Below, piece by piece: positions 9,301 through 19,798 of a stretch of DNA of 64,000 nucleotides. The notes below the pieces were generated by a model. It was not told the origin of the DNA. It did no database searches and was given only the letters and a program-made list of their open reading frames with translations. Position numbers and translations under genes: made by a program. Every line of letters begins with the position of its first letter. Position 1 is the stretch's first letter. Source of the DNA: Pelecanus crispus (lineage: Eukaryota > Chordata > Aves > Pelecaniformes > Pelecanidae); the NCBI RefSeq assembly GCF_030463565.1, contig NC_134675.1, forward strand, positions 10,127,862 through 10,191,861, read 5' to 3'.

Positions 9301-12020
9301 GGATTCGTATTTCCTATTGCAAGTGTGTGATATAGCAGTTTAAAATTGGTCGTGAAAGTATTTCCCTGCTGCTGAGATCACCAAAATTATGTATTAATCC
9401 AAAAGACTTAAAGGATATATCTTAATACCTGCTGCAGGCTTGAACTTCCTGCCCACACATTTGAAAGCTCTGAAGACTTAGTAGAACCTGAGGAGAATGC
9501 TGTTGAGAATGATGAGGAAATGATTGTTGGAAATGAGGACCGATCTGTATCAGAAATGGAGTTACATGCATCACCCCCTGAGAAATGGCATGGGAAGGAG
9601 GTGAGCTGGATGTGATAGCGATAGCAGATAAGAAGTTTGGAATATAACTACAGTTTGTTAAGTATGGTCCTTGCTGCCTTGATCCATGTGACTATCAACT
9701 CTCTGATTTTTGCACTTATGCTTTGTTGAGAAGTATATCTGAGAAGCTAAAGCTAGTACAGAATTAGTATCAGGGAATATTTCTTTACTTATTTTGAATG
9801 ATAGAGTTCATAGGATCTTCAGTAATATGAATTTCTAGCTTGTCTATCAACCTAACTTTCTTAATTGATTTGTCCTACTCAGATATTGTGGAGAACTGAA
9901 GTAGGGTCAAGATCTGATCCAGTATCTCTAATTTAAAAAAAAAAAAAATATTTGAAGAAGCTAATAGCTGGTATGTTTCAGTGAGTACTGTTGACTCTTT
10001 ATTTCTCCCCTTAAAGCTTGCCTGCTTTGATTTTTTTAAATCCAGCTTTTATCTACATATACTTGTTACCAGCTTGAATTAAAATCTGGGAGCACCCTCT
10101 GTGCCTAGCAATACCTCCAGAGTTTTATGTTCTTACTGATTGGTGAGAAAGTGGATCTTACACTATGTTGGGTTCATTAACGTATGGTTTCAAGGAAGGA
10201 CTGCAGCATGTATGCTTGTGAGATGCATAAAAACTACTCGGCTTGGCTCTTAACAGTGTAAACCGTGGTCAGAAACTTAGTGTAGGTGACAACACCAAGC
10301 TAATATGCCGGTTAAGTAGTTGGATAGCTATTCTATGCTAAGCTATACCTTCTTAGTACCTTCTTAGTAATTTCTAGGTACCTGAGCTAGCTGCTTCTCA
10401 GATTAAGCTGCAAATTTAGATCACAGATACACCCACTAGTGTTTGGGAACAATAGTTGGGCATAATCTTGACTTAGAAATGTGATTTTTAGGAAACTCCA
10501 TCTGAACCTCTTAATGGTGAGATAACAAAAGAAATTGGTAAGACCTCACTTATGGCTGAAGAGGAAACAGCAAATGAAGTTCTAGGTGGTGAATCAAAAT
10601 TGCAGTCTGAGAGTCAAGGAGAAGAACCCTTAACGCTGTTTGTTCCATTAATCCTTGAGTCCCCTGCAAAGCCTTCAGAAGACACTGTATCAGAGGTGAG
10701 AGAATTGAAACAAAATGTTAAGTTGTATTTCCTTCAGAGTGTACATACCTTGCTGTTTTTTCTTTTGTTAAGTAACAGATAGAAAGTAGCCCCTACCATC
10801 ATATGAAATTCTTGGGAGAAGCAATTATTAGGCCAGATTATGTAAATCCATAAACAGAATATACTAATGTTTCTGTTTTAATATGCAGAAGTGGGGTATA
10901 TAAGTATGTGATACTGAAAAGAAAGATACGTTGCTCCAGTTTGCCTTGGCAATAATGAAACAGCTATTTCTCACTAAAAATATTAGTTGGATATGAGTGA
11001 AAAGCCACATCCTTACTTTTTCTAGTAATTCTGCCCTGGTGAAGTGTACAAGCAATTAATTAATGGTAAAATACCCTTCTAGAACACAGATTTTGCTGTT
11101 TTTTTGTTTATAGTGCAAAAGCAGATTGTTATATGCTAGCAAAATGATAATTGTATCTGTCTAAAATAAAACACCTTTTTTTTCCCCCCAGGATTAATTT
11201 CAGAATGTTTTTACTGTACCTGAATAATCCATTGAATAATTTGAATTTGAAAATAGGAGAGCAACTCTGGATAGCAAATGCAGTTCACAAAATAGTCTTG
11301 TGCAAAAAGGAGGAGAGGACTGGTTTGTTGACTGTGCGTGTAGTCATGCTGAATGCCAAAATAGCCAATAGAGATTGCTAGCTAGGGGCAGTAGTTGTTC
11401 AGCCTCTTGTATCTTTAATTAATTGTCCCTTTGATTGTTTTGGCACCCTTCCCCTCCCCCTGCAGGTTTTAAATGCAAATGATTCAGAAGTGCTGACTGA
11501 AGAAAGCACATCAGTAGAGGAGGAGGGAACTGAAGACCACCACCAAGAATCTGAAAAGAAGTTGTCATCTACTGAAAATGCAGCTGCTTCAGCACGGAAG
11601 GAAGAACCCTCTGACAATGGCCTGCCCAACTCTATGGTAATTGAAGCAGCAGAAGAATCTGTTTCTGAAAACATATTGCCCAAAACAGCTGCTTCAGTGG
11701 AAGATCAAAATGAGGAAGCAGGGCACAACTCACAGGAGGCCCCTGTTGCTCTGAGTCGGAGCTCTTTGATAGTGGTTGAACTTGAGGGCGTTTCTTTTCA
11801 GCAGCCTTCTGGACAGGAAGTACAGAAGAACCAGTTGGAAGAACACTCAGAAGAGTCTGCTGAGCAGATCGATCAGTTCACGCAGACAGTGGCAGAGCGG
11901 GCTGCTGACAGCAGCTCTGAGGAAGCAGAAATTGAGGTACCCATTGTAGATCGGAGAAACTTGCGAAGAAAGGCCAAAGGTTACAAAGGTCCACCCAAGA
12001 AAAAAGGAAAGCCGGCTTAA
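201..12020 (+). CDS. FAM169A: FAM169A (SLAP75), C-terminal part, seven coding exons
   Basis: FAM169A encodes a soluble lamin-associated protein of the nuclear periphery; its biochemical role is poorly defined. Seven exons (201-329, 546-655, 4015-4069, 4408-4546, 9438-9600, 10492-10695, 11466-12020) join in one open frame of about 450 residues ending in TAA. The first begins inside a codon, so the N-terminal half lies upstream of the window. Recognition rests on the segment starting CKHYFEKYPGDHDLLWEVEG, the TRSSHLKRPRI stretch, the long acidic Glu/Ser-rich tail, and the basic C-terminus VDRRNLRRKAKG...PPKKKGKPA, all close to the human protein as I remember it. Every acceptor is AG and every donor GT. 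The gene runs towards the NSA2 remnant, as in human 5q13.3. An antisense provirus sits in the intron before the 9438 exon. I see no disabling change in this part. Confidence 0.93.
546..655 (+). CDS. FAM169A: FAM169A coding exon
   Basis: Reads E-MSQKENTSFQAEEYFRQ... to ...LETQLS. The acceptor is a tandem NAGNAG (AACAGCAG at 538-545), so the exon can begin at 543 or 546 with gain or loss of one Ala codon and no frame change. The donor is taken as GTAGGT after 655, because only that choice enters the next exon in frame. A GT four bases downstream would put a TGA in the next exon. Confidence 0.85.
1090..1960 (-). mobile_element. Old solo LTR, family E (copy 1)
   Basis: Homologous to the cleaner copy at 30271-31189. 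Shared blocks include TTGAGTCACGAG near 1275, CCCCTTGCTTTCTAAACTCC near 1301, and the following GGCTAGGTCCAATCTTAG. The orientation is taken from the clean copy, which begins TG on the + strand as antisense LTRs do here. Both ends are blurred and no target duplication was found, so the limits are approximate. It carries a 3-unit 30-bp tandem repeat. Confidence 0.6.
1578..1666. repeat. 30-bp tandem repeat, three units
   Basis: Units at 1578-1607, 1608-1637 and 1638-1666, each starting ACAATCCTT and containing GAAATCTA or GGAATCTA, differing at a few bases. It lies inside the LTR-E copy. The + strand ORF covering it simply reflects the period being a multiple of three. Confidence 0.85.
1980..2007. 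repeat. Perfect 11-bp inverted repeat followed by T-run
   Basis: AGAGGTATCAC, a 6-base loop, then GTGATACCTCT, followed by a run of T. It can form a stable hairpin and lies just past the degraded LTR-E. It looks like a bacterial terminator, but this is eukaryotic intronic DNA. Confidence 0.8.
2192..2217. repeat. T10-G16 homopolymer tract
   Basis: Ten T followed directly by sixteen G in a FAM169A intron. Likely replication-slippage product and prone to sequencing error. Confidence 0.9.
4015..4069 (+). CDS. FAM169A: FAM169A coding exon (55 nt)
   Basis: Short exon between acceptor CTTCACAG and donor GTAAAA, encoding ADSQKGKESIDVHASTSE plus one base. The ASTSEG motif at the junction matches the human protein at the same exon boundary. 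Confidence 0.85.
4408..4546 (+). CDS. FAM169A: FAM169A coding exon
   Basis: Acceptor TCCTAAG and donor GTAAAG. Encodes DPDITPVSIWTRSSHLKRPR and a Glu/Ser-rich continuation. The TRSxxLKRPxI core matches human FAM169A. It enters in phase 1 and leaves in phase 2, consistent with both neighbours. Confidence 0.9.
5892..6459 (-). repeat. Family A LTR, 3' LTR of provirus 1
   Basis: Begins TGTCGTGGTTTAACC and ends CCGAAACCAGGACA on the + strand, which is antisense. It contains an ATT/ATA-rich microsatellite and a TATA box read on the minus strand. The CRE-like site is decayed here (TGATGTCA). Several apparent ORFs rich in Ile are translations of the microsatellite. Confidence 0.9.
6460..6485 (-). 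promoter_or_regulatory. Polypurine tract of provirus 1
   Basis: On the minus strand this reads a purine-rich AATAAGGGGTGGATAC directly before the LTR, the expected position of the plus-strand primer in retroviruses. Confidence 0.6.
6953..8769 (-). pseudogene. Retroviral pol remnant: connection, RNase H, integrase
   Basis: Fragments in several frames, read from 8769 down to 6953. The first piece (about 8350-8769) is connection-like. RNase H shows TDGS near 8300, a Glu in EVKAIQLALD, and YTDS near 8095. Integrase shows the zinc-binding His/His/Cys/Cys set (HDSSGHQ...CETC) near 7690-7810, then core residues Asp (QID), Asp (ESDNGT) and Glu (GKIERY), followed by a C-terminal region ending ILGENSQ. 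It is broken by a frameshift inside RNase H (about 8250-8300) and by in-frame stops near 7645 and 7451. Not functional. Confidence 0.85.
8788..9265 (-). repeat. Rearranged family A LTR with inverted U5 end
   Basis: Bases 8788-8857 are the LTR 3' end in + orientation (ATCGGGGTAGG... to CCACGACA). Bases 8858-9265 are a - oriented LTR that lacks exactly that terminal part and begins in the AGTAGTAATAATAAC microsatellite. A perfect TGACGTCA is at 9017-9024. Confidence 0.8.
9438..9600 (+). CDS. FAM169A: FAM169A coding exon
   Basis: Acceptor CTGCTGCAG and donor GTGAGC. Encodes an acidic, low-complexity stretch (LELPAHTFESSEDLVEPEEN...). The upstream intron (4547-9437) carries an antisense provirus that ends only 172 bases before this exon, close to the branch-point zone. 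Confidence 0.9.
10492..10695 (+). CDS. FAM169A: FAM169A coding exon
   Basis: Acceptor GATTTTTAG and donor GTGAGA. Encodes 68 codons, phase 0 at both ends: ETPSEPLNGEI...KTSLMAEEE...VPLILES...EDTVSE. The NGEI, KTSL and VPLxxES motifs line up with the human acidic region. Confidence 0.9.
11466..12020 (+). CDS. FAM169A: FAM169A terminal coding exon
   Basis: Acceptor CCCCCTGCAG, then 184 codons and TAA at 12018-12020. Encodes VLNANDSEVLTEE... to ...EVPIVDRRNLRRKAKGYKG and PPKKKGKPA. The end is strongly basic after a long acidic Glu/Ser region, as in human, where the basic tail is likely a nuclear-localising element. The exon begins 24 bases before the GTG that opens the longest simple ORF here, because the splice acceptor defines it. 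Confidence 0.94.
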   Translation, partial: VLNANDSEVLTEESTSVEEEGTEDHHQESEKKLSSTENAAASARKEEPSDNGLPNSMVIEAAEESVSENILPKTAASVEDQNEEAGHNSQEAPVALSRSSLIVVELEGVSFQQPSGQEVQKNQLEEHSEESAEQIDQFTQTVAERAADSSSEEAEIEVPIVDRRNLRRKAKGYKGPPKKKGKPA

Positions 12021-12247
12021 AAATGAAATATTGATTGTTAATTCATCTATTTGTAAGGAAGTTATTATTTTGTGTAAAACACTAGGGTAACTAAACCATA
12101 TGGGACATGGGACACACATGTCCTTTTGGGATTCATCACCTTTCTTCAAGTTTTCTTGAATTTTTAACCACTAGACATTGAGCTTCATCAGAGTATGAAA
12201 GTAAACAGCCAGTCTCCTCCTTTTGTAAAGGATACATGCTGAATAAA
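12021..12247 (+). terminator. FAM169A: FAM169A 3' UTR to first AATAAA
   Basis: Sequence after the TAA stop, AT-rich, with a canonical AATAAA at 12242-12247 about 220 bases downstream. A further AATAAA lies near 13256. The human gene has a long 3' UTR, so the real end may be further right. The choice of signal is inference. Confidence 0.45.
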
Positions 12248-13925
12248 TACACTTGTGCTAGCAAAGGGAACAGTTTGTATATTTGAGGTGGCAGTCTTGG
12301 AAGAAAAATGAAGTGTGAAATCCTGGCGCTGCTAAGATCCCTTAAATTACCATAGACTTCCACGAGGCCAGACATCACTCCAGCATTTAATAACTTTGCC
12401 TTCTCTACTGTGGGGAGAAGCAGAACAAGAAAAATCCTTCCTTGTTTCTTGTTCCCTCCCCATAGACTTTCTCAGATGAGATTAAAAGAAAGTAAGATTC
12501 TGTAATTCTAGGTCTCAAAATATATAAGAAGGTATAACTCAGTAGATCAAAACAACATAAGCAGCATCTGTCTTTCACAAGAAGCAGACTGGAGAGAATT
12601 GACTCCATTTCTGATTCCCAACTACTATTTGCTAATCACTTGAAACAGCTGAGTCAGCAGAAACACCATCAATGCAGTATCTACCATAGCACACTCTGAT
12701 AATTAAGTTCTTTATGTGAAGATTAAGAGATGTCTACACAGTATTGTAGCTTCCAAAGTGAGTGTCTCACTAAGCATAAGTTTTCCCAGAATGTATGGAG
12801 TGTAGACTCCAGTACATGTATGGAATTGTTTGAACTGCCTTCCTAACTACTTGCATGTGTTGAGTGGATACTTGATTACTTGTTACATTACAGGAAAAGG
12901 ATAATGACAACTTTTGATCTAATTTTGGTCTGAATGGAAGTGGTGCTTTGTGTTTTCCAAGTACTCAGTTGGTGCTGTGGGGTAACTATTAGAATGTTGT
13001 ATATGCCAGGTGTATGACTCCTGTGAGCTCTGGCCTTTCAGGTGGTTGAGACATTCATTAGTGTGAATATTAGTGGGTGTTTCAGCAAATACTTGGTTGC
13101 CAAACTTCTATGCCTTTAGGAGTTAGCAGGTGATTGCTGCAAATACTTGTGATTCCCACTTTCTTTTTCTAACTTGGGTGTAATTCCTGGGATAGTAGTT
13201 TCCCAGTTCATAGCTTTTCTTAAAAGTAGCAACCAAACTTTGCTGTATGCAAACAGAAATAAACAGGCTCTTCATGCATGTTTCCCTTCAGAGGTTCTCC
13301 TGGCAAACCATATATTGTATGTATGACAAATTAAGTTAAATAAGTTACTCCTTAGTTTGCTATGTGTTTCTTTTGATAAATGAAGCTCCTCTCGTAATGG
13401 GTTAAAAACTCAGGAATAAGAAAGAACAATTGTTCTAAGAACAGGAAATCACACAACTATTTGTCCTGCTATATGCTTTTTCTAAGATGAATGAACTAGT
13501 CTCCAGTGTCTCAAAAATAGAGGTATCTAGAAATTGCTGTTCAGGACTTCCGAGTACAAGGTTCACTTGAATAGTTGCAGTGCTGTCTTAATTTTTATCC
13601 CTCTATGAAGCTAATGTAAGAATCTGGTTTTGGATTTTATGCCTATATAGTTTAACTGTATTTATAAGATATTTTAACTGTATAAGATATATTCTTACTA
13701 TTTATTTCAGCTGATGAAGTACCATGCTCCTTTTAAATCTGTTAAGAGAAGCTTATGGAAAAAAGGCAGTTTTTAAGAAACATGTATTACCTAAACTTTA
13801 GATTTAGGGTGCATGGGATTAACTAGTTAAATCTGGGTTTCTTGCACATAGCTGTAACTTCCTATCAATGTACATACAGGTACTCCTTATGAACCCTATA
13901 ACTGATAAATGTTCACTAACCCTTG
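12248..13925. other. 3' flank of FAM169A, no feature seen
   Basis: AT-rich unique-looking sequence, possibly long 3' UTR. No ORF, repeat or RNA gene recognised. Confidence 0.5.
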
Positions 13926-14061
13926 AATCATAGAATACTTTGGGTTGGAAGGGACCTTGAGAGAGCATCTAGCCCAACCCCCCTGCAGTGAGCAGGGATT
14001 GAACCTGTGACCTTGGCATTATTAGCACCATGCTCTAACCAACTGAGCTAACCTAGCTGGT
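13926..14061 (-). mobile_element. tRNA-Ile-derived SINE with CR1 tail
   Basis: Read on the minus strand, the head matches a tRNA-Ile(AAT): A box TTAGCTCAGTTGGTTAGAGC, anticodon loop CTAATAA, B box GGTTCAATCC. It then passes into a CR1 3' end (GCAGGGGGGTTGGGCTAGATG, CCTTCCAACCCAAAG, TCTATGATTC). A tRNA head on a CR1 tail is the design of the tRNA-Ile/CR1 SINE described in songbirds (TguSINE1). It is not a working tRNA gene, as the acceptor stem is replaced by CR1 sequence. Confidence 0.85.
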
Positions 14062-16823
14062 CAAACTCTAATGATTGTTTGTAAACATATTCAAGTGAAC
14101 TGTAAGCATTTCTAAAACTAATCAAACATTTTCTGTGAAGCACATGAGAAAACTTCTGTTATCTTCTGTATGGCTTCTCTTTTAGTGCTAAGATTTATTG
14201 TGTTAAAAAAAATAGCGGCTAGAAAACACATCTATTGCATTGCTAAGAATTTGGGATTTGTGAGGGCTGATGGCTTAAAAAAGGGTGGTTGTATGCAGTA
14301 TATTGTGACTCATCTATTTGTTAGAGCAAGCTTTACTAAACATTAATCTGCTGAATACTTCAATTGAAACAATTGAATCCACTTTCAATAAGTTAAGGAT
14401 TCTTTTGTTTATGAAAAGTGAGTCCCAGTTATTTCAATTACTTCTAAGTGGGTTTTTGATACATATGTTTATCGCTTGTATTCCCTGTGAGATTGGAAAA
14501 TTGTTTGTGAGAAGGTAATTTCACTCATCTGGCTTTTACTTTTCATGGTTAAGTTGGAACTGATTTCATTAGTATTGTACTTTTAAGACATTTGTATGTT
14601 GAATGTATAAATATTACAACAAGATTATTAGATTAGGTCAATCTTGATTTCTGCTGAGAACGATCAGATTTCTGATCTAATTTCAGTGAGTCAGTTTTAA
14701 ATACTGAACTTAAGAGTACACTTAAAAATATGAATTTGAGTAGATACCTCTGTAAATCTGGGGTACCTGAGATAATACCTGATGGCCAGATTGTTACGTA
14801 CAGAATGTGGGCAGTCGGGGTGCGATTAGCAATTCTTATAACCAGTATGGTCTTGAAAACTGGACATAGTTTTAATTGTGATCACAGAAGTACTTTGAAC
14901 TAAAGGGCACAGTTTATTTCTGTAACAACTTCTTTGGCATCAATCATCTTGCAGTAAATACAGAGTAGCAAAATCAAAATACTGACTGTAATAGTTTTTA
15001 TTGCTGTACTGATTGTCCCATTGGAACAGTAGTTTAATAGTCTGTACCTTCTGTTACATTAATGCAAGGGAACACATCTGACAGCTGTACTGACTGGAGT
15101 GTTTGACCTTGGGAAAACTAGTGTTTTTTAGGCTTGGATGATTTTTTTTTTTTCCTCTGTTAACTGTCTTATTGCCATTGAACTCTTAAAGAATTGTTAA
15201 GATCTTATTGCACCAGCAACCAATGATTAAAACATCAACTTTATACAAGTTTGTACCAAATGCTATTACAACATGCTCTGGAATACATGTGTACAGTGAA
15301 AGCAAGCAGTATTATTTTTGAGCTTTATTTAATCTAGGAATAGAGTTTAAAGAACATTGATTTGTGACTTCAGCCTTGGACTTAAACGGTAAAAGGTTTT
15401 GTATTTGAATCCAACATTTATTCAAACATCTCTCTTGTACTGATTGTTAACTTTTAACAGGATTTGCTTTGCTTCTCCCACATTCTCTTTTGGTCTCTTT
15501 TCATTTCACGCAGAATTCTTGTTTGCTGTTCTCATGTTTCATAGCCCTTTACATGAAAATGTATACATGTCTTATTTCAAAAGTGCTTTTAACTTATTTT
15601 AAATGATGTCTGACCTTGGTTTGTTGCTTTTTTTTTATAGCATTTCATTTGTAGATGTCAGTAATCAAATTGATCATTTACAATGTCATCAACACTAAGT
15701 TAAACATAGCAATAAATAAGCCTAAGTTTCAGCTTCTCTGCCCTGTGACCGTTCTAAAATTTTATTTCTAAGAGGATACTCTTCTAAATTTATTTTCATA
15801 AATGTGGTGTTAGATGTTTTCTAAATTAGTGATACCCTGTTTATAAATCTTATGAAAGATGTGTTGCTAGAGTACTGTACTTAAGTCTTGTTACAGTGTG
15901 TTTTTAGTTTTTTCCTTTTTTTAGTATTGTCTTGACTGCTTTTGAAATGTTTTGAAGTAGTAATTAAACTTATATTTTGTGATTTTTTTTTTCTTGGTTT
16001 TTAGTATTTGAGTCCTTTCTGCTATCCAGGAGGCATGTTTTAAAGTGGTTCAGTTCACTAGAACTAGCATCATTTCACAATCTGTCTGCTACCAAGGAGC
16101 TTTAAAAGCTCAGAGATTATTAATTGAAAAATCTTTTGCCTATTAAAACGATTTCCTGTACTTAATTAGCTTATGCATCAGACTTTTTAAAAAAAGCTGT
16201 AGAATAGGCTGTTCTGAATGTTACAATATGTATTCTGCTGTTTACATCATCTTGCATAGTTGGTATAAACTTAGCAGTTATTAATTTAGTTAACTAGAAA
16301 TGGTGTAACATACTCCCTATAGTGTGATACATTAAAATGTCTTAAGTGCAACAATCTTTATTCAACCAAGAAGTCATGTATTTTATAACACAAAATGTAG
16401 TAATTGTTCTTAAGACAGCTGTACTTTACAAGGGGAGGGCACTGTGTAATAGAAAATTAAAGCATTCTGTTCATGTTATTTGTTAACATGCAGTAAGGGG
16501 TAAAGCAACAAGGACTTAAATGGAGGCTTATCTGTTTTGACAAAATGCCTTCTCTCCAAGCAAATGACTTACTGGCTTGGCTACTTGACCCTCTCTTAGT
16601 TTCAAATCACTTATCGCTACACAAATAAGTAAAAATCATAGTAAGTTACTAAGTCTAGACTAGGGCAATGTGTTGAACTAAAAATAGCCTGTAAGAGGAG
16701 AAAACTTTGGTGTCATTAAAGTACTGTCTCTATCAGATAGTGTAAGAGAAGTTACAAAGCTGATACAAAAGCAGCTAGCTTGACTTCCTGGCCAGAGTTC
16801 CAGATCTGGAAATACTGTTACAG
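14062..16823. other. Intergenic, no feature recognised
   Basis: AT-rich sequence between the ends of FAM169A and NSA2. Only short chance ORFs, such as 66 codons at 14318-14518, and several T-runs. Confidence 0.6.
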
Positions 16824-17256
16824 TCATGAAGATGATTAAGGGATTGGAGCATCTGCCACACAAGAGGCTGAGAGAGTTGCAGTTGTTCAACCTGGAGAAG
16901 AGAAGGCTCAGGGGAGATCTTACCCTTGTGTACAAATACCTAGTGGGAGGGTATAAAGATGGAGCAAGCCTCTTCTCAGTAGTGCCCAGTGACAGGACAC
17001 AAGAGGCAGTGGGCACAAACTGGAATATAGGAAATTCTATTTAAACATAAAACATTTTAAACTGTAAGAGTGGTCAAACACTGGATCAGGTTGCCCAGAG
17101 AGGTGGTAGAATCTCCATCCTTGGAGATATTCAAAATCTGACTGGACATGGCCCTCAAACATCTACCGTAGTTGATTCTGCTTTAAAGTAGGGGGCTTGG
17201 ACTAGACAATCTCAAAAGGTCCCTTCCAACCTTAAATACTCTGTGATTCTATAATC
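16824..17256 (+). mobile_element. 5'-truncated CR1 LINE, 3' end
   Basis: Starts in the last part of ORF2 ([20 protein letters not shown] and EKRRLRGDL motifs visible near 16840-16920) and continues through the 3' UTR to AAGGTCCCTTCCAACCTTAA and a TGATTCTATAAT tail. ORF2 is degraded. Confidence 0.9.
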
Positions 17257-18489
17257 ACCTGCCTATATAACCTGCCTGTCCCTGTGGCTTACTGCATGTG
17301 TGACCACCTCTAGTCTTAAACTTTAATCTATGTTAATGCAAAAAAAACCCAAAACCTATTCACATTCTGGCTTCTGAAATATCTTAAAGTTTTGTTTGAA
17401 AGTTTCCCTTTTACAATGTTGAGGGGTAAGAGTGCCTTCATAAACTGGATTTGACTTGGAATTTGTGTTAAAAGTTCCTTGGCTTGAAGTGAAGTACTGT
17501 TTAAGAGTAGGAATATAAAATGGTGAGCGTGTGTATTTGTAGTGGTAGATTGTGCTGTTTGTTTACCACCAAATTTTCAACTGGAAGATTACTGATGCAG
17601 TTATACAACATCACTGAAAGCTTCCAGTTTAGAATCAGCTTTTGTTTCTTGCATTTTGAGGATGTAAGCTAAGTATACACTGATCAGTTGATGTTTGAAC
17701 TTCAGTTTTTCTTGAATGTTTCTTAAAGCAACTAAGATAGCTACAAGTACTTGTAGCTATCAGAGTTGTCATGCCATTCTCAAATTTCACATTGTAGAAC
17801 CCCTACAACTTCAAAAACTTAAACTTCTGAAACTTCTTCTCTTGCGTGGAACCTCAGTGCTACACCCCCCAGCCCTTATTCTTTCCATTAATGCAATCAT
17901 GGAGGCAAAGGGGAGAAAGAAAGGAGGTAAAAGGAAAAAAGAAATAGCTGCCCTTCTAGCTGCACCCCCATGCTGCTGATATGATCTCAAGCCTGTGCTT
18001 GAGGCAGGTACTTGGGGCAAGTACCAAATTGAGTGTTTAATTTCTGATGTAAGTCTGCAGTAAGATTATAGCTGCATTCTTCCAACTCTACTGCTTTCCC
18101 AGAAGCAGAATGCAAGTTAATATATTCCTCTGTACCTTTAGCTATTACAGTAGGCCATCATGGGAGATAATGGCTGAATTTCCCATCACTAGGAATGTGA
18201 GCCGAATAAGTATTTATACAATATATCTACTGTAAAAACACCAAGAAGGTTTAGACCAAATCCATACCACATTAGCAAAACATGAAAATTGAATCACCTT
18301 ATTTGCACAGTGTTCAGCTGAGCAAACATAATAAATATAAAAATCTGAGCAGTCGTTTCTGGCACGTTTAAGTTCCTCACCAGCTTGTGGGGTCAGTGTT
18401 CTTGAATGGTTGATGGTTCAACAAGTTTGCAAGATCTCTGGAAACCGCACTGATTTTGCAGGAGCCCACATCCAATGTTTAAACACAAC
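17257..18489. other. Intergenic, no feature recognised
   Basis: Sequence downstream of the NSA2 stop, which lies on the minus strand at 18490, up to the CR1. A purine-rich patch near 17900-17945 gives a chance ORF. Nothing else is seen. Confidence 0.55.
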
Positions 18490-18557
18490 TTAGACAAGTA
18501 GAACTGCATTAATACAGCCATCATTTTCTGGACTGTTCGTTACTTGTACATATTTCC
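18490..18557 (-). pseudogene. NSA2: NSA2 terminal coding exon (intact reading)
   Basis: Acceptor CTTTAG, then [20 protein letters not shown] through to Val and a TAA stop at 18490-18492. Matches the conserved C-terminus of NSA2 almost residue for residue. Confidence 0.9.
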
Positions 18558-18810
18558 CTAAAGAGAAAAGGGAATTAAATGTCTACAAAAGCTTGAAGTA
18601 GTTTATATAATGAATTAGAATTTTCTATGTTTGCAAGTTCAATCCACAAGTTGCTTTAGAAGTGTAGGAAATTCCTGTTCCAAAACTGAAATGCATTTTG
18701 AAATCTAAATGTGCTTGCTGCTGAGCTGCAAACTTAGGTTCTCAAAATATTTTATTCAGGCTGTTTTTATAAATGTATCATTTAGAGTTATGGGTGCATT
18801 TAAAAAAAAA

Positions 18811-19040
18811 ATCATAAAATTATAGAATGCTTTGGGTTGGAAGGGACCTTTAAAGGTCATCTAGTCCAACCCCCCTGCAGTGAGCAGGGACATCTTCAAC
18901 TAGATCAGGTTGCTCAGAGCCCCGTCCAACCTGGCCTTGAATGTTGCCAGGGATGGGGCATCTACCACCTCTCTGGGCAACCTGTTCCAGTGCTTCACTA
19001 CCCTCATCATAAAATATTTCTTCCTTATAGCTAGTCATAG
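18811..19040 (-). mobile_element. CR1 3' end fragment
   Basis: Starts with a degraded tail (AATCATAAAATTATAGAATG) on the + strand and extends into the end of ORF2 (minus strand, HRGRCPIPGN-type region). It lies in the last NSA2 intron. Confidence 0.9.
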
Positions 19041-19454
19041 GTTCTGCTATAGTTCAAGTCAACCTCACTTGAAAAAAGTCCATCTCATCCTATGAAGATA
19101 CTTCTATACAGAACTTCCACTGAAAACATAATACAATTGTTCATAGTTCACATAGTTAGGTCTTTATAGGCTTGTAGCACTGCTTAATGCGAGACATAGG
19201 CAAGCAAGTTAAGTCTTTTTTTCTGAACTTCACATAATTTGATGCTAAAAGTGTGAACTGAAAGCCTAAAATTAAAACTTAAAACTTGCATTTATAGAGC
19301 TGCCTAGGAGTTGCTTCTGCTACAGCCCAAACCTAACATTTTACAATGGTTCAATTATGACAAGTTATAGGATGTGGTCTTAACAATACATCAGACAATG
19401 AAGAATTAAAACTTTTAAAAGTAGTTCTGCAGTAGAGCTAGTTTAACTACTTAC

Positions 19455-19647
19455 CCCAGATAACTTTGCCCCCTTCTGTCACAAGGCCAAGCTTGCTCAC
19501 GTTCACCTCAATGATGGTACCTTTGGTAATTACACCCAGTGTTGTATACAAAGGAGAAGAAGGATTCTTTTTTACACCAAGGATATGTAGGCAAAAAGTA
19601 GCTTTCAGTTCAGGATGCGTCACATGTGCCTTCTTGAAACGTAAGCC
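19455..19647 (-). pseudogene. NSA2: NSA2 penultimate exon
   Basis: Acceptor GCAACAG and donor GTAAGT. Open throughout: [20 protein letters not shown], then [20 protein letters not shown] and on to GKVIWG. The His in CLHILG replaces a Pro conserved in human NSA2, and a Lys replaces Glu in EVNVSKLG. These are the kind of changes expected once constraint is lost. Confidence 0.92.
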
Positions 19648-19798
19648 CTGTTGCATAAGGAGTGTTAGAACGAGTTAATATTTGCTTTAAGCCCTCACGA
19701 CTAATCTAGCTTAAAACTTTTAGCACTGTGTCCTCAGCTTTATATGTTTTAAGAGACTGGGAAGAATGAAACAACCTAGAATACAGAATGCTATCTGC

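Larger units (their letters stand above)
4547..9437 (+). other. FAM169A intron hosting antisense provirus
   Basis: Intron of 4.9 kb. Bases 4547-5891 hold no recognised feature, with a pyrimidine-rich patch near 5320-5415. Bases 5892-9265 are the provirus and 9266-9437 are unique sequence. Confidence 0.8.

Noticed and set aside
13982..14060. tRNA-Ile gene
   Set aside because: Acceptor stem partner is missing and the 3' half runs into CR1; it is a SINE head.
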